In this document: positions 29,813-43,572 of the stretch, piece after piece
How positions within the stretch are numbered: position 1 is the first letter of the stretch
Layout: each line of letters starts with the position of its first letter
Assembly (NCBI RefSeq): GCF_945836005.1
Contig: NZ_OX241534.1
Coordinates: forward strand, 310,001-374,000
Source of the DNA: Candidatus Nitrosacidococcus sp. I8
GTDB lineage: Bacteria; Pseudomonadota; Gammaproteobacteria; Nitrosococcales; Nitrosococcaceae
Direction of reading: 5' to 3'
DNA: 64,000 nucleotides
Program-made: the position numbers and the translations under genes
The notes under the pieces: model-generated
What the model was told of the DNA's origin: nothing
What the model saw: only the letters and a program-made list of their open reading frames with translations
Database searches by the model: none

Positions 29813-29849
29813 ATTGATTTTTATATAAGCGCCAAATAGGGTAATTGAA

Positions 29850-32800
29850 ATGTCTTACTCGCTAACTGAGAAGAAACGCATTCGCAAGGATTTTAGTAAA
29901 CTCTATAGTATATTAGATATACCTAACCTACTAGCAACACAAATTAATTCTTTTTCAGATTTTTTACAGAAAGATATATCTTCAGAGAAAAGAGATAATA
30001 AGGGGTTGCATGCTGTATTTGAAAATGTATTTCCAATTAAAAGCTATACTGGGTATGCTGAATTACATTACGTCAGTTATTCTCTTGGATCTCCGCTTTT
30101 CAATATTAAAGAGTGTTACACTCGTGGATTAACCTATGCGGCACCATTACGAGTTAATTTACGCCTTGTCCTTTATGATAAGGAAGTTTCTGCAAATGAG
30201 CAAATAGTTAAAGATATAAAAGAGCAGGAAGTTTACATGGGTGAAATTCCCATGATGACACCAAAAGGTAATTTTATCATTAATGGAACTGAGCGGGTTA
30301 TTGTTTCTCAATTACACCGCTCACCTGGGATTGTATTTGAGCATGATAAAGGGAAGACGCATTCTTCTGGAAAATTGCTTTTTTCAGCTAGAATAATTCC
30401 TTACCGTGGTTCTTGGTTAGATTTTGAGTTTGATCTAAAAGATTGTTTGTACGCTCGTATAGATCGCAGGCGTAAGTTACTAATCACAATATTATTACGG
30501 GCACTTGGCTATAGTACTGAAACAATACTTAATTTATTTTTTGAGGTAATTGCTGTTCATTACCAAAATTCAAGCTATATATTGGATTTAGTGCCCCAAA
30601 AACTTCGAGGAGAGACTTTTTCTTTTGATATTAAAGATCAGAGCGGAAGAGTAGTTGTTGAGGCTGATCGGAGGATTACATCAGTACATATTAAAAAAAT
30701 AGAAAAGGCAAAAATAAACGCACTAACTATCCCTGAATCTACTAAAGAATTTTTAATAGGAAAAACATTAGCTCGAGATATTATCGACTCAGATACTGGA
30801 GAAATTTTAGCTAAAGCAAATAGTAAAATTACAGTTGAGCTATTAGATACTATAAAAAGTGTTAATATCTTGGATTTTCATCTTATTTATACCAATGATC
30901 TAGATCAAGGTTCATTTATTTCAGATACGCTACAACTAGATTACACTAACTCAACTCTAGAGGCACAGATAGAAATTTATCGAATGATGCGGCCTGGAGA
31001 GCCTCCCACAAAAGAAGCCGCTCAAAATCTCTTTCAGAATTTATTTTTTAATTCTGAACGTTATGATCTCTCTGCAGTAGGGCGAATGAAATTTAACCGC
31101 CATCTTGGAAGAGAGAGTAGTACTGGTCCCGGAACACTATCAAAAGAAGATATTGTTGATGTTATTAAAGAGCTCATCAAAATTCGTAATGGGTTAGGTA
31201 GTGTAGATGATATTGATCACTTGGGTAATCGCAGGATACGTAGTGTTGGTGAAATGGCTGAGAATCAGTTTCGCATTGGTTTAATACGTGTAGAGCGAGT
31301 AGTAAGAGAACGGTTGGGTCTTGCTGAATCAGAGGGGCTGACACCTCAAGAATTAATCAATGCAAAACCAGTATCTGCAGCAATTAAAGAATTTTTTGGT
31401 TCAAATCAGCTTTCACAATTTATGGATCAAAATAACCCTTTATCAGAGATAACTCATAAGAGAAGAATATCAGCTCTAGGACCAGGCGGGCTTGCTAGAG
31501 AGCGAGCAGGGTTTGAAGTGCGCGACGTGCATCCTACTCATTATGGCCGAGTGTGTCCTATTGAAACACCGGAAGGTCCTAATATTGGTTTAATTAGTTC
31601 CTTATCAATTTATGCTAGAACTAATCGGTATGGGTTTATAGAAACGCCATATCGAAAAGTTATAAAAGGAAAAGTAACTGAAGAAATTGATTACTTATCA
31701 GCAATTGAAGAGGGGGAATATGTTATTGCTCAAGCTAATGCTACTATTAGCAAAAGAAGTGATCTATCGGATACGCTGGTATCTTGTCGATATAAAAACG
31801 AGTTTACTCTTTTACCACCAGAGAAAGTTCAATATATTGATGTTTCTCCAAAACAAATAGTATCTGCAGCAGCATCTTTAATTCCCTTTTTAGAACACGA
31901 TGATGCAAATCGAGCTTTAATGGGTTCTAATATGCAGCGACAAGCAGTGCCTACTTTAAGATCGGAGGCACCCTTAGTAGGCACAGGAATGGAGCGGGTA
32001 GTAGCACGAGATTCGGGTGTAATGATTACTGCTAATCGTGCTGGTACTGTGGATTTTGTTGATTCTACGAGGATTGTGGTAAGAGCGAATAGCCAGGAAT
32101 CAAAATTGGATCAACAACGAGGTGTAGATATCTATAATCTGACTAAGTATGCTCGTTCTAATCAAAATACTTGTATTAACCAGAGACCCTTAGTTAAGCC
32201 AGGGGATATAGTAAATGCGGGGGATGTTTTAGCAGATGGTCCCTCAACGAATATGGGTGAACTTGCGTTGGGTCAAAACTTACTCGTAGCCTTTATGCCA
32301 TGGAATGGATATAACTTTGAGGATTCTATTCTTATTTCAGAGAAGGTATTAGAGGAGGACAGATTTACTTCAATTCATATAGAGGAGCTTATTTGTTTAG
32401 CTCGGGATACTAAATTAGGTACAGAAGAAATTAGCAGTGATATACCTAATGTAAATGAGGCAGCTCTATCTAAATTAGATGAAGTGGGTGTTGTATATAT
32501 TGGAGCAGAAGTAAGTCCTGGTGATATTTTAGTAGGTAAAATAACTCCAAAAGGAGAAACACAACTTACACCTGAAGAAAAACTATTACGTGCCATTTTT
32601 GGTGAAAAAGCCTCTGAAGTAAAGGATACTTCTTTGCGTGTACCTTCTGGAATACATGGCACAGTTATTGGTGTTCAAGTATTCACACGTGATGGTGTAG
32701 CAAAGGATTCCAGAGTTTTATCCATTGAAGAAATGGAGCTTGCTAAGATAAAAAAAGATCTAGAAGATGAGTTTCGAATTATAGAAACTGATATTTATCA

Positions 32801-33959
32801 ACGTTTGGAGCAAATCCTACTAGGAAAAACTACCAAAACAGAGGTAGGTGCCCTATTATCAGAAATAAAAATCACTGCGGACAATCTTAAAACCTTACCT
32901 AAAAAACAATGGTTTGATATTAAATTAAACGATGAAGAATCTAATCATCAAATTAAATCTACCTTAACTCAATTGAAGGAATTAAGATCTATAGCAGATA
33001 AGAATTTAGAACAGCAACGCATTAAACTAATTTCTGGGCATGATTTACCTCCGGGAGTACAAAAAATGGTCAAGGTATCTCTAGCGGTGAAACGCCGTGC
33101 TCAACCAGGCGATAAAGTAGCGGGTCGCCACGGAAATAAAGGGGTAATCTCAACTATTGTACCGATAGAGGATATGCCTTATATGGCAGATGGTACTCCT
33201 ATAGATATGGTGCTTAATCCCTTAGGGGTTCCTTCCAGAATGAATATTGGGCAAATTCTAGAAGCTCATTTAGGATGGGCTGCTAAAGAGCTCGGTAATA
33301 AAATTAAAGATATTCTTAATTCAGAGAAGTTAGATCTCTTAAAACTCCGTGGCTTTTTAGAACAAATCTATAACACTGGTGGTAAAAAAGAGGATATTAA
33401 CTCTTTAAACGATCAAGAGCTCTTAGAGCTAGCATACAACTTATCTAGTGGAGTCCCTATGGGAACTCCTGTATTTGATGGAGCTTCTGAAGAAGATATT
33501 AAGAATATGTTAAAGCTTGCTGGACTACCTACAAGTGGACAAACTACCCTCTATGATGGACGAACAGGGGAGGCTTTTACACGCCCAATTACTATAGGGT
33601 ATATGCATATGCTAAAGCTAAACCATTTAGTTGATGATAAGATGCATGCTAGATCAACAGGCCCTTATAGCTTAGTTACTCAGCAGCCTTTAGGTGGAAA
33701 AGCTCAATTTGGTGGACAACGGTTTGGAGAAATGGAAGTTTGGGCACTTGAGTCTTATGGAGCTGCATATACTCTACAGGAAATGCTTACTGTAAAATCA
33801 GATGATATGAGCGGTCGAACTAAAATTTATAAAAATATTGTAGATGATAATTATCAGATGGAGGCAAACATACCAGAATCCTTCAATGTACTTGTAAAGG
33901 AAGTACGTGCTTTAGGAATTGATATTGAATTAAAACGTAGAAATAAAGGAATATCATAG
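29850..33959 (+). CDS. rpoB: RNA polymerase beta subunit
   Basis: A 1369-residue catalytic subunit of RNA polymerase. The rifampicin region [18 protein letters not shown] has the wild-type E. coli-like residues. Also visible are [31 protein letters not shown] near the active centre, and the C-terminal [14 protein letters not shown] clamp motif. Length is slightly above E. coli. Followed 40 bases later by rpoC. Confidence 0.99.
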   Translation: MSYSLTEKKRIRKDFSKLYSILDIPNLLATQINSFSDFLQKDISSEKRDNKGLHAVFENVFPIKSYTGYAELHYVSYSLGSPLFNIKECYTRGLTYAAPLRVNLRLVLYDKEVSANEQIVKDIKEQEVYMGEIPMMTPKGNFIINGTERVIVSQLHRSPGIVFEHDKGKTHSSGKLLFSARIIPYRGSWLDFEFDLKDCLYARIDRRRKLLITILLRALGYSTETILNLFFEVIAVHYQNSSYILDLVPQKLRGETFSFDIKDQSGRVVVEADRRITSVHIKKIEKAKINALTIPESTKEFLIGKTLARDIIDSDTGEILAKANSKITVELLDTIKSVNILDFHLIYTNDLDQGSFISDTLQLDYTNSTLEAQIEIYRMMRPGEPPTKEAAQNLFQNLFFNSERYDLSAVGRMKFNRHLGRESSTGPGTLSKEDIVDVIKELIKIRNGLGSVDDIDHLGNRRIRSVGEMAENQFRIGLIRVERVVRERLGLAESEGLTPQELINAKPVSAAIKEFFGSNQLSQFMDQNNPLSEITHKRRISALGPGGLARERAGFEVRDVHPTHYGRVCPIETPEGPNIGLISSLSIYARTNRYGFIETPYRKVIKGKVTEEIDYLSAIEEGEYVIAQANATISKRSDLSDTLVSCRYKNEFTLLPPEKVQYIDVSPKQIVSAAASLIPFLEHDDANRALMGSNMQRQAVPTLRSEAPLVGTGMERVVARDSGVMITANRAGTVDFVDSTRIVVRANSQESKLDQQRGVDIYNLTKYARSNQNTCINQRPLVKPGDIVNAGDVLADGPSTNMGELALGQNLLVAFMPWNGYNFEDSILISEKVLEEDRFTSIHIEELICLARDTKLGTEEISSDIPNVNEAALSKLDEVGVVYIGAEVSPGDILVGKITPKGETQLTPEEKLLRAIFGEKASEVKDTSLRVPSGIHGTVIGVQVFTRDGVAKDSRVLSIEEMELAKIKKDLEDEFRIIETDIYQRLEQILLGKTTKTEVGALLSEIKITADNLKTLPKKQWFDIKLNDEESNHQIKSTLTQLKELRSIADKNLEQQRIKLISGHDLPPGVQKMVKVSLAVKRRAQPGDKVAGRHGNKGVISTIVPIEDMPYMADGTPIDMVLNPLGVPSRMNIGQILEAHLGWAAKELGNKIKDILNSEKLDLLKLRGFLEQIYNTGGKKEDINSLNDQELLELAYNLSSGVPMGTPVFDGASEEDIKNMLKLAGLPTSGQTTLYDGRTGEAFTRPITIGYMHMLKLNHLVDDKMHARSTGPYSLVTQQPLGGKAQFGGQRFGEMEVWALESYGAAYTLQEMLTVKSDDMSGRTKIYKNIVDDNYQMEANIPESFNVLVKEVRALGIDIELKRRNKGIS

Positions 33960-33999
33960 TAATCATTATAGCCCCGCTTATGATAATGGAGAGATATAT

Positions 34000-36900
34000 A
34001 TGAGAGGTTTATTAAATTTGCTTAAACAGCAAAGCCATGCAGAAGAGTTTGATTCCATACGTGCCGGCTTAGCCTCTCCAGATATAGTTAGAGCATGGTC
34101 TTATGGAGAAGTAAAAAAACCTGAAACGATTAATTATCGAACCTTTAAGCCGGAAAGAGATGGGCTTTTTTGTGCGAAAATTTTTGGCCCTATTAAAGAT
34201 CATGAGTGTTTATGCGGTAAATACAAACGCCTTAAACATAGAGGAGTTGTCTGTGAAAAATGTGGGGTAGAGGTTACTCTAGCTGCTTCTCGTAGAGAAC
34301 GTATGGGTCATATCGAGCTGGCTAGCCCAGTTGCTCATATTTGGTTTTTAAAATCTTTACCATCTAGAATTAGTCTACTTTTAGACTTTACCCTTCGTGA
34401 TATTGAACGAGTTCTTTACTTTGAGTCTTCGATAGTGATTGATCCAGGAATGACTTCTTTGGAAAAGGGGCAGATTTTATCTGATGAAGCTTATCTTCAA
34501 GCAATTGAAGATTATGGGGATGAATTTGATGCCCGAATGGGAGCAGAAGCAATCCAGATTATGCTGAAAACTCTCGATTTGAAAGAAGAAGCCAAAAAAC
34601 TAAGAGAGGAAATTAGTAGTACAGGCTCTGATACTAAAACAAAAAAATTAACTAAGCGACTAAAATTAATTGAATCTTTTATTGGTTCTGGCAACCGTCC
34701 TGAATGGATGATTATGGAAGTTTTACCTGTGCTTCCTCCAGATTTAAGACCGCTAGTTCCTTTGGAGGGTGGGCGTTTTGCTACCTCTGATTTAAACGAT
34801 TTATATCGACGGGTTATTAATCGAAATAATAGACTTAAACGTTTATTAGAACTAAATGCTCCGGATATTATTGTACGTAATGAGAAGCGTATGCTACAAG
34901 AGTCTGTTGATGCTCTTTTAGATAATGGTCGCCGTGGTAAAGCCATTACAGGTAATAATAAACTGCCTTTAAAATCCTTAGCTGATATGATTAAAGGAAA
35001 GCAAGGTCGGTTCCGTCAAAATCTCTTAGGAAAGCGAGTGGATTATTCAGGCCGTTCGGTTATTGTTGTAGGTCCCACCTTAAAGTTACACCAGTGTGGG
35101 TTACCTAAAAAAATGGCACTAGAGTTATTTAAACCTTTTATTCTTGGTAAGCTAGAGCGATCTGGATTCGCAAATAGTATTCAGGCAGCTAAAAAACTAA
35201 TAGAGCGCGAGACTCCTGAAGTATGGGACATATTGGAAGAGGTGATCCGGGAGCATCCAGTTATGCTTAATCGAGCACCTACTCTACATCGATTAGGTAT
35301 TCAAGCATTCGAACCAATATTAATCGAAGGTAAAGCAATTCAATTACATCCTTTAGTTTGTGTAGCCTTTAATGCTGATTTTGATGGGGATCAGATGGCA
35401 GTGCATGTGCCTCTCTCTCTAGAGTCTCAATTAGAAGCTCGAGCCCTCATGATGTCAACCAATAATATTTTATCTCCTGCAAATGGAGAGCCTATTATTG
35501 TGCCTACTCAAGATGTAGTTTTAGGTCTTTACTACATGACTTGTAAGCGGATTAATGCAAAAGGTGAAGGTATGGTATTCGCCGACACTAGTGAGGTAAG
35601 GCGTGCTTATGAAACTAATGTAGTTGATCTCCATGCGAAAATTCAATTACGCATCGTTGAGTCAAATAGGTTTAATTTAAGTGAAAAAACTAAAAAAATA
35701 GTTTCTACTACAGTGGGTAGAGCATTGCTTTCAGAATTATTACCCGAGGGACTACCTTTCGATTTAGTCAATAAAAATATGACTAAGAAGGAAATTTCAA
35801 AATTAGTTAATACTTGTTATCGATATCTAGATCTAAAGACAACGGTTGTTTTTGCCGATCAGCTTATGTATCTAGGATTTCGTCAAGCAACACTCAGTGG
35901 TATTTCCATTGGTATCGATGATATGGTTGTGCCTGATGAAAAACAAGCTATTCTAGATAAAGCAGAGAGAGAAGTAAAAGAAATTGAAGATCAATATGCT
36001 TCGGGATTAGTTACTAACGGTGAGCGATATAATAAAGTAGTAGATATATGGTCCCATACTAACGATCAAGTAGCTAAAGCGATGATGAATCGCCTTGGAA
36101 ATGAGGAGGTAAAGGATTTTCAAGGTAATATCACTAAGCAACAGTCCTTTAACTCGATCTATATGATGGCTGATTCGGGGGCTCGTGGATCTGCTGCTCA
36201 AATAAGGCAGCTTGCAGGTATGCGTGGATTAATGGCGAAACCTGACGGTTCAATTATTGAAACACCAATTACTGCTAATTTTCGAGAAGGATTAAATATT
36301 CTACAGTACTTTATTTCTACCCATGGAGCACGTAAAGGTCTTGCGGATACCGCACTGAAAACCGCAAATTCTGGATACTTAACACGAAGATTGGTAGATG
36401 TTGCTCAGGATTTAGTAGTCATAGAACACGACTGTGGCACGAAAGATGGTATCTATATATCTCCTGTAATAGAAGGGGGGGATATTGTTGAACCTTTAAG
36501 AGATCAAGTACTTGGACGGGTATTGGCCTTAGATATCCATGATCTAGGAACTAGTAGCACTTTAATTCCAGCAGGCACTTTACTTGATGAAACATGGGTT
36601 GAACATCTCGAAAGTTTAGGAGTAGATATAGTAAAAGTTCGTTCTCCTATTACTTGTCAAACTAATTATGGGGTATGCGCTACCTGCTATGGTCGAGATT
36701 TAGGACGAGGTCATCTTGTGAATATTGGTGAAGCTGTTGGTGTAATTGCTGCACAGTCTATCGGTGAACCCGGTACACAGCTTACAATGCGCACTTTTCA
36801 TATTGGGGGGGCAGCTTCAAGAACAGTAACTACAAGTAGTATTGAAGTGAAGTATAAAGGTAATGTTCGTTTAAAAAATGTTAAAAGAGTTCAACATATA

Positions 36901-38250
36901 AGTGGGCGATATGTTGCTGTGTCTAGATCTGGTGAAGTGTATATTGTTGATGATCAAGATCGAGATAGGGAACGCTATAAAATTCCTTATGGAGCAGAAT
37001 TATCAGTAGAAAATGGAGATTCGGTTGAATCCGGTCAAGTTATCGCAACTTGGGACCCTCACACCCACCCTATCATTACAGAGGTATCAGGTAAAGTTCA
37101 ATTACAGAGCTTCATAGAAGGTACCACTGTAGAGAGACAAGTTGATGAAATTACAGGTATCACTAATCTTGTAGTACTCGATTATAAACATCGAGGCAGC
37201 ACAGTTTCTAAAGAATCACGCCCTATGATTAAATTAGTGGATAAAGCGGGGAATGATTTATGCTTAGCAGGGACTGATATTCCTGCCCATTATTACTTGC
37301 CTGTAGGTGCTATTGTGTTAGTAGAGACAGACACTATTGTTGGCGTTGGAGATGTATTAGCACGATTACCTCAAGAGTCAAGTAAGAATCGCGATATTAC
37401 AGGAGGATTACCTAGGGTTGCAGATCTATTTGAAGCCAGAAAACCTAAAGATTCCGCAATTCTCGCAGAAATTTCAGGGATTGTAAGTTATGGTAAAGAA
37501 ACCAAAGGAAAACAAAGATTACTCATCACTAGGACAAAAATAGATCAAGATAATACAAGTGATGAGCGACAAGAAGGTAGTGATTCTCTAATGATTCAGC
37601 ATGAAGAGCTTATACCAAAATGGCGCCAAATTGGTATTTTTGAAGGTGAGCATGTTGAAAAAGGCGAAGTAATTGTAGATGGTCCGCCATCACCTCACGA
37701 TATCTTACGTTTAAGAGGGGTAGAAGCTTTAACTCGCTATATCGTCAATGAAGTTCAAGATGTTTATCGATTACAAGGAGTAAAAATTAATGATAAGCAT
37801 ATTGAGGTAATCGTTTGCCAAATGCTTCGTAAGGTAGAGATTACAGATCCTGGAGATACTTCCTTCTTAAAAGGAGAGCATATAGATAAATCTAAATTAT
37901 TAGAAGAAAATGAGAAAATAAAAGATTCGGGTAAACTACCTGCACAATACGAGCCTGTACTTTTAGGCATTACCAAAGCTTCTTTAGCTACAGAATCTTT
38001 CATCTCAGCTGCTTCTTTTCAAGAGACAACCCGTGTGCTTACAGAATCAGCCATTTCTGGAAAGTATGATTATTTACGAGGTTTAAAAGAAAATATTATT
38101 GTAGGTCGTCTAATTCCAGCTGGAACTGGGTTAGCTCATCATGCAGAGAAGGATAAAAAGAAAAAGAATAGATTATCTATAAAATCACTAATTAAACCAT
38201 CTAATGAAAATTTAAAAAAACAGCTATTCAATATCGATACTAGTACTTGA
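34000..38250 (+). CDS. rpoC: RNA polymerase beta' subunit
   Basis: A 1416-residue catalytic subunit. The N-terminal zinc finger has CLCGKYK and CEKCGVEV, the active-site motif is [12 protein letters not shown] with three Mg-binding Asp, and a second zinc site has Cys in [15 protein letters not shown]. The trigger-loop region ([12 protein letters not shown]) is intact. It ends with a Lys-rich tail. The gap to rpsL is 93 bases. Confidence 0.99.
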   Translation: MRGLLNLLKQQSHAEEFDSIRAGLASPDIVRAWSYGEVKKPETINYRTFKPERDGLFCAKIFGPIKDHECLCGKYKRLKHRGVVCEKCGVEVTLAASRRERMGHIELASPVAHIWFLKSLPSRISLLLDFTLRDIERVLYFESSIVIDPGMTSLEKGQILSDEAYLQAIEDYGDEFDARMGAEAIQIMLKTLDLKEEAKKLREEISSTGSDTKTKKLTKRLKLIESFIGSGNRPEWMIMEVLPVLPPDLRPLVPLEGGRFATSDLNDLYRRVINRNNRLKRLLELNAPDIIVRNEKRMLQESVDALLDNGRRGKAITGNNKLPLKSLADMIKGKQGRFRQNLLGKRVDYSGRSVIVVGPTLKLHQCGLPKKMALELFKPFILGKLERSGFANSIQAAKKLIERETPEVWDILEEVIREHPVMLNRAPTLHRLGIQAFEPILIEGKAIQLHPLVCVAFNADFDGDQMAVHVPLSLESQLEARALMMSTNNILSPANGEPIIVPTQDVVLGLYYMTCKRINAKGEGMVFADTSEVRRAYETNVVDLHAKIQLRIVESNRFNLSEKTKKIVSTTVGRALLSELLPEGLPFDLVNKNMTKKEISKLVNTCYRYLDLKTTVVFADQLMYLGFRQATLSGISIGIDDMVVPDEKQAILDKAEREVKEIEDQYASGLVTNGERYNKVVDIWSHTNDQVAKAMMNRLGNEEVKDFQGNITKQQSFNSIYMMADSGARGSAAQIRQLAGMRGLMAKPDGSIIETPITANFREGLNILQYFISTHGARKGLADTALKTANSGYLTRRLVDVAQDLVVIEHDCGTKDGIYISPVIEGGDIVEPLRDQVLGRVLALDIHDLGTSSTLIPAGTLLDETWVEHLESLGVDIVKVRSPITCQTNYGVCATCYGRDLGRGHLVNIGEAVGVIAAQSIGEPGTQLTMRTFHIGGAASRTVTTSSIEVKYKGNVRLKNVKRVQHISGRYVAVSRSGEVYIVDDQDRDRERYKIPYGAELSVENGDSVESGQVIATWDPHTHPIITEVSGKVQLQSFIEGTTVERQVDEITGITNLVVLDYKHRGSTVSKESRPMIKLVDKAGNDLCLAGTDIPAHYYLPVGAIVLVETDTIVGVGDVLARLPQESSKNRDITGGLPRVADLFEARKPKDSAILAEISGIVSYGKETKGKQRLLITRTKIDQDNTSDERQEGSDSLMIQHEELIPKWRQIGIFEGEHVEKGEVIVDGPPSPHDILRLRGVEALTRYIVNEVQDVYRLQGVKINDKHIEVIVCQMLRKVEITDPGDTSFLKGEHIDKSKLLEENEKIKDSGKLPAQYEPVLLGITKASLATESFISAASFQETTRVLTESAISGKYDYLRGLKENIIVGRLIPAGTGLAHHAEKDKKKKNRLSIKSLIKPSNENLKKQLFNIDTST

Positions 38251-38343
38251 CTATATCGTATTTAACTATTAAAATTAGTACCTTTGAGATTAGGGCTATA
38301 TATTAGTTATCTAACAAATGGTTACTTCGAGTATCTTTAATGC

Positions 38344-38718
38344 ATGGCTACAATAAATCAATTAGTTCGTAAACCACGAGTACAACAGAAGAAGAAGAAT
38401 AATGTACCCGCATTACAGGCTTGCCCCCAAAGAAGGGGGGTTTGTACTAGGGTATATACTACAACTCCTAAAAAACCTAATTCAGCTTTACGTAAAGTAG
38501 CTCGTGTACGGTTGACTAGCGGGATGGAAGTTACCTCTTATATTGGTGGCGAGGGGCATAATTTACAAGAACATTCCGTAGTTTTAATTAGAGGAGGGCG
38601 TGTTAAAGATTTGCCTGGAGTACGATACCATACTGTTAGAGGATCACTAGATACAGCTGGGGTAGCTGATCGGCGTCGTGGTAGATCTAAGTATGGGACA
38701 AAACGGGCAAAAGGGTAA
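38344..38718 (+). CDS. rpsL: Ribosomal protein S12
   Basis: A 124-residue decoding-centre protein. The conserved [16 protein letters not shown] and the loop [15 protein letters not shown] carry the lysines at streptomycin-resistance positions in the susceptible state. The start is ATG 38344; ATG 38340 is out of frame. First gene of the str group; 26 bases before rpsG. Confidence 0.99.
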   Translation: MATINQLVRKPRVQQKKKNNVPALQACPQRRGVCTRVYTTTPKKPNSALRKVARVRLTSGMEVTSYIGGEGHNLQEHSVVLIRGGRVKDLPGVRYHTVRGSLDTAGVADRRRGRSKYGTKRAKG

Positions 38719-38729
38719 TATCAATATAG

Positions 38730-39215
<486 letters not shown>

Positions 39216-39261
39216 GTTGGATATAGCTCAATAAACTAAATAAATTAAATAAGTAGTAGCT

Positions 39262-41352
39262 GTGGCACGTAAAACACCTATTGAACGTTATCGGAATATT
39301 GGAATAATGGCTCATATTGATGCTGGTAAGACTACCACTACTGAGCGTATTTTATACTATACAGGAGTCTCTCATAAACTTGGTGAAGTTCATGAGGGGG
39401 CAGCTACTATGGATTGGATGGAACAAGAACAGGAGCGAGGGATTACAATTACTTCTGCTGCCACAACTTGTTTTTGGCAGGGCATGGAAAAACAATTTCC
39501 TGAGCACCGTATCAATATTATTGATACTCCAGGTCACGTAGATTTTACCATTGAAGTAGAAAGATCTCTTAGAGTATTAGATGGTGCGGTTGCTGTTTTT
39601 TGTGCGGTAGGTGGAGTAGAGCCACAATCAGAGACTGTTTGGAGACAGGCTAATAAGTATAAAGTGCCTAGACTAGCCTTTATAAATAAAATGGATCGTC
39701 AAGGGGCTAATTTTCTTAGAGTGGTTAATCAGATTCGTACTCGGTTAGGGGCGTTTCCAGTGCCTATTCAAATCCCGATCGGTGCTGAAGATGAGTTTCA
39801 AGGAATCGTTGATCTAGTTAAAATGAGAGCGATTTATTGGGATGAATCTACAAAAGGAATGACCTTTCAAGAAAAAGAGATTCCAGATGATCTTAGCTCT
39901 ATCTGTCAAGAGTATCACGAGAAATTAATAGAGTCCGCTGCTGAATCTTCTGAAGAACTCATGGAGAAGTATTTGGAATCAGGCGATCTAGAGTTTAAAG
40001 AAATTATTAAAGGGCTTCGTTACCGAGTTCTAAATAATGAGATAGTGCCAGTTTTATGTGGATCAGCCTTTAAAAATAAAGGGGTTCAGGCAGTTTTAGA
40101 TGCGATACTTTACTTCATGCCTGCACCATCCGATATTTTAGCAATTAAAGGTTTGAATCCTAAGGGTGATGAGGATAGCCGAAGTGCCTCTGATGATAAA
40201 CCATTTTCCGCCCTAGCATTTAAGGTTGCCTCCGATCCCTATGTAGGTAATCTTACTTTTTTTCGTGTTTATTCTGGAATTTTAAATTCAGGAGATACAG
40301 TTTATAATTCTGCTTCTGAAAACAAAGAACGTATCGGGCGAGTTCTTCAGATGCATGCTAATAGCCGAGAAGAAATTAAAGAAGTAAGAGCAGGTGATAT
40401 TGCAGCTGCTGTTGGGTTGAAGAATGTTACTACGGGGGATACTCTATGTGATCTAGATCACCCTATTCTTCTTGAGAAAATGGAATTTCCAGAACCAGTA
40501 ATCTCTGTAGCAATTGAACCTAAAACGAAAACAGATCAAGAGAAAATGTCCTTAGCTTTGAATAAGCTGGCTAAAGAGGATCCATCGTTTAGAGTTAGAA
40601 GCGATGAAGAAACTGGTCAAACGATAATAGCGGGTATGGGAGAGTTACACCTAGATATTATTGTAGATCGGATGAGACGAGAGTTTAAAGTAGAAGCCAA
40701 TGTAGGCGCTCCCCAAGTTGCTTATCGTGAAACAATTAAAAAATCCGTAGAACAAGAAGGTAAATTTGTTCGTCAAAGTGGAGGACGTGGTCAATATGGT
40801 CATGTCTGGATTCGAATTGAGCCCCAAGAGCGGGGAAAGGGATATGAGTTTAGCAACCAGATCGTTGGAGGTACTATCCCTAAAGAATTTATCCCCGCTG
40901 TTGATAAAGGAATAAAAGAGCAAATAGAAAATGGAGTAATAGCTGGGTATCCAGTAGTGGATGTAAGAGTTGCTCTGTATGATGGCTCTTATCATGATGT
41001 AGATTCAAGTGAAATGGCTTTTAAGATTGCTGGATCAATGGCTTTTAAGGAAGGTATTAGAAACGCGAGCCCTATATTGCTTGAGCCTATTATGAAAATA
41101 GAAGCTGTAACTCCTGAAGAGTATATGGGAGATGTAATGGGAGATCTTAATCGTCGACGTGGAATTGTGCAAGGGATGGAAGATTCTCCAAGTGGGAAGA
41201 TTATTCGAGCGGAAGTGCCATTAGCAGAGATGTTCGGCTACGCTACTGATCTCCGATCAGCTACTCAAGGGCGTGCTACTTATACAATGGAATTTTCAAA
41301 ATATAATGAAGCCCCAGCTAATATTGCAGAAGCAATTATAAAAAAGTCTTGA
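39262..41352 (+). CDS. fusA: Elongation factor G
   Basis: A 696-residue GTPase driving ribosomal translocation. G1 is [19 protein letters not shown], the [11 protein letters not shown] effector region and DTPGHVDFT follow, G4 is NKMDRQGA, and domains II-V run to the C-terminus with RGRAT-like [12 protein letters not shown]. The start is GTG (39262). Between rpsG and tuf copy 2, as usual in the str operon. Confidence 0.99.
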   Translation: MARKTPIERYRNIGIMAHIDAGKTTTTERILYYTGVSHKLGEVHEGAATMDWMEQEQERGITITSAATTCFWQGMEKQFPEHRINIIDTPGHVDFTIEVERSLRVLDGAVAVFCAVGGVEPQSETVWRQANKYKVPRLAFINKMDRQGANFLRVVNQIRTRLGAFPVPIQIPIGAEDEFQGIVDLVKMRAIYWDESTKGMTFQEKEIPDDLSSICQEYHEKLIESAAESSEELMEKYLESGDLEFKEIIKGLRYRVLNNEIVPVLCGSAFKNKGVQAVLDAILYFMPAPSDILAIKGLNPKGDEDSRSASDDKPFSALAFKVASDPYVGNLTFFRVYSGILNSGDTVYNSASENKERIGRVLQMHANSREEIKEVRAGDIAAAVGLKNVTTGDTLCDLDHPILLEKMEFPEPVISVAIEPKTKTDQEKMSLALNKLAKEDPSFRVRSDEETGQTIIAGMGELHLDIIVDRMRREFKVEANVGAPQVAYRETIKKSVEQEGKFVRQSGGRGQYGHVWIRIEPQERGKGYEFSNQIVGGTIPKEFIPAVDKGIKEQIENGVIAGYPVVDVRVALYDGSYHDVDSSEMAFKIAGSMAFKEGIRNASPILLEPIMKIEAVTPEEYMGDVMGDLNRRRGIVQGMEDSPSGKIIRAEVPLAEMFGYATDLRSATQGRATYTMEFSKYNEAPANIAEAIIKKS

Positions 41353-41385
41353 TTTATATAACAGTTTTAGTAGGAGAGATAGTTT

Positions 41386-42576
41386 GTGTCCAAGGCGAAA
41401 TTTGAAAGAAAGAAGCCCCATGTAAATGTAGGGACGATTGGTCACGTAGATCACGGGAAGACCACACTGACAGCGGCATTGACGAAGACTCTTTCGGCGA
41501 AGTATGGTGGAGAAGCCAAAGCCTACGATCAGATTGACAATGCTCCGGAAGAAAGGGAGCGTGGGATAACGATTGCCACTTCCCATGTAGAGTATGAAAG
41601 TGGGGCTCGTCACTATGCACATGTTGATTGTCCTGGACATGCAGATTACGTAAAGAATATGATTACAGGAGCAGCTCAAATGGACGGAGCTATTCTTGTA
41701 GTATCGGCAGCAGATGGTCCAATGCCACAAACTAGAGAACATATCTTACTTGCTCGCCAGGTAGGTGTGCCTAACATAATGGTTTTTCTAAATAAAGCGG
41801 ACATGGTAGATGATCCGGAGTTATTGGAATTAGTGGAAATGGAAGTTAGAGAACTTCTTGATAGCTATCAATTTCCAGGAGATGAGGTTCCTATTGTAGT
41901 AGGTAGTGCTTTAAAGGCTCTAGAGGGAGATGAAAGTGACATAGGCATGCCTGCTATTATAAAGCTAGTGGAAGCAATGGATTCTTATTTTCCAGAGCCA
42001 CAAAGAGCAATAGATCAACCTTTCCTAATGCCTATAGAAGATGTATTTTCTATTTCAGGTCGTGGTACTGTTGTGACAGGTAGAGCTGAACGAGGGATTG
42101 TAAAAGTAGGTGATGAAATAGAAATTGTAGGAATAAAGGCGACACAGAAGACTATTTGCACGGGAGTAGAAATGTTCCGTAAACTGCTGGATGAAGGCAG
42201 GGCGGGAGATAATGTAGGTATATTACTTCGTGGAACGAAAAGAGAGGATGTAGAGCGTGGGCAAGTTTTAGCAAAGCCTGGGACGATTACACCACACACT
42301 AAATTTCAAGCTGAAGTATATATTCTTTCAAAAGAGGAAGGTGGGCGTCATACACCATTTTTTACAGGGTATAGACCTCAGTTTTACTTTAGGACTACTG
42401 ATGTAACAGGAGCAGTTGATTTAGCAGAAGGGGTGGAAATGGTAATGCCTGGAGATAATATTCAGGTCACAGTCAGCTTAATTGCACCTATTGCTATGGA
42501 AGAAGGATTACGTTTTGCTGTTAGAGAGGGTGGTCGCACTGTGGGTGCAGGTGTCGTCAGTAAAGTTATTGAGTAA
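41386..42576 (+). CDS. tuf: Elongation factor Tu, copy 2
   Basis: A 396-residue EF-Tu with the same protein sequence as copy 1. It begins with GTG rather than ATG, after a good TAGGAGAGAT ribosome-binding site. It is the tufA position, directly after fusA by 33 bases and before rpsJ by only 3. That it differs from copy 1 in its start codon but not inside suggests ongoing homogenisation up to the coding boundary. Confidence 0.98.
   Translation: MSKAKFERKKPHVNVGTIGHVDHGKTTLTAALTKTLSAKYGGEAKAYDQIDNAPEERERGITIATSHVEYESGARHYAHVDCPGHADYVKNMITGAAQMDGAILVVSAADGPMPQTREHILLARQVGVPNIMVFLNKADMVDDPELLELVEMEVRELLDSYQFPGDEVPIVVGSALKALEGDESDIGMPAIIKLVEAMDSYFPEPQRAIDQPFLMPIEDVFSISGRGTVVTGRAERGIVKVGDEIEIVGIKATQKTICTGVEMFRKLLDEGRAGDNVGILLRGTKREDVERGQVLAKPGTITPHTKFQAEVYILSKEEGGRHTPFFTGYRPQFYFRTTDVTGAVDLAEGVEMVMPGDNIQVTVSLIAPIAMEEGLRFAVREGGRTVGAGVVSKVIE
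41387..42576 (+). repeat. 1190-bp direct repeat, copy B (tuf)
   Basis: Second member of the pair described at 25136-26325, in the same orientation. Recombination between the two could delete the intervening 16 kb with rpoBC and other essential genes, so such events would be lethal while conversion is tolerated. Confidence 0.9.
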
Positions 42577-42579
42577 CCT

Positions 42580-42894
42580 ATGAATAAACAACAGACTATT
42601 AGGATAAGATTAAAGTCCTTTGATCATCATTTAATTGATCAATCTACTAAGGAAATTGTAGATACGGCAAAACGTACTGGTGCACATATTCGTGGTCCTA
42701 TTCCTCTACCTACGCGTAAAGAGCGATTTACTATACTTATATCTCCCCATGTGAATAAGGACGCTCGGGATCAGTATGAAATTAGAACCCATAAACGTCT
42801 AATGGATATTGTTGATCCTACAGAGAAAACAGTTGATGCTCTGATGAAACTGGATCTAGCGGCTGGTGTAGATGTTCAGATTAAATTAACCTAA
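42580..42894 (+). CDS. rpsJ: Ribosomal protein S10
   Basis: A 104-residue small-subunit protein, which also serves as NusE in antitermination. [14 protein letters not shown] at the start and [15 protein letters not shown] are the family signature. It begins only 3 bases after tuf, so the long S10 leader of E. coli, target of L4 control, is absent. Confidence 0.99.
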   Translation: MNKQQTIRIRLKSFDHHLIDQSTKEIVDTAKRTGAHIRGPIPLPTRKERFTILISPHVNKDARDQYEIRTHKRLMDIVDPTEKTVDALMKLDLAAGVDVQIKLT

Positions 42895-42923
42895 ACGCTT
42901 ATTATTGTGGTGGGGATATACAA

Positions 42924-43571
42924 ATGGCATTTGGAGTAATCGGGAGAAAAGTAGGTATGTCTCGGGTATTTAGCGAAAATAAATCTATACCTGTGACAAT
43001 TATAAAACTTATTCCCACCTGGGTCTCTCAAGTAAAATCGTTGGAAAAAGATTCTTATCGTGCTATACAAGTACTTGTAGAAGAGGATAAGTATCGTAAT
43101 ACCAATAAATCATTAAAAAGGCATCTTGCTAAAGCGGGTATAGATAAGGCTGGAAAAAAATTATATGAATTTTGTATATCTAGCGAAGAAGAGGCAGGAA
43201 TTAAGCTAGGTGGATTATTAGAAGTAGATTTCTTAAAACTAGGGCAAAAGGTTGATGTTACAGGAAATACTAAGGGCCATGGTTTCTCTGGTGTAATCCG
43301 TCGTTACCACTTTAGAGGCGGTAAGGCTAGCCACGGTAATTCGTTGTCCCACCGTTCTCCAGGTTCTATTGGTCAATGCCAAACTCCTGGTCGAGTTTTT
43401 AAGGGGAAAAAAATGGCTGGGCAGATGGGTAATGTCAAACGAACCATACAAAATTTGGAAATAGTGCAGATTAGTCAAGATAGTCAGTTACTGCTTTTAA
43501 AAGGAGCAATTCCAGGATTAGCAGGAGGCGAAGTGTTAGTTAAACCAGCAATTAAGAGTAATAGAGGATAA
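42924..43571 (+). CDS. rplC: Ribosomal protein L3
   Basis: A 215-residue protein with an extended loop reaching the peptidyl-transferase centre. The signature is GHGFSGVIRRYHFRGGKASHGNS and PGRVFKGKKMAGQMG. Glutamine-methylation context (GSIGQCQTPG) is conserved. One base before rplD. Confidence 0.99.
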   Translation: MAFGVIGRKVGMSRVFSENKSIPVTIIKLIPTWVSQVKSLEKDSYRAIQVLVEEDKYRNTNKSLKRHLAKAGIDKAGKKLYEFCISSEEEAGIKLGGLLEVDFLKLGQKVDVTGNTKGHGFSGVIRRYHFRGGKASHGNSLSHRSPGSIGQCQTPGRVFKGKKMAGQMGNVKRTIQNLEIVQISQDSQLLLLKGAIPGLAGGEVLVKPAIKSNRG

Positions 43572-43572
43572 A

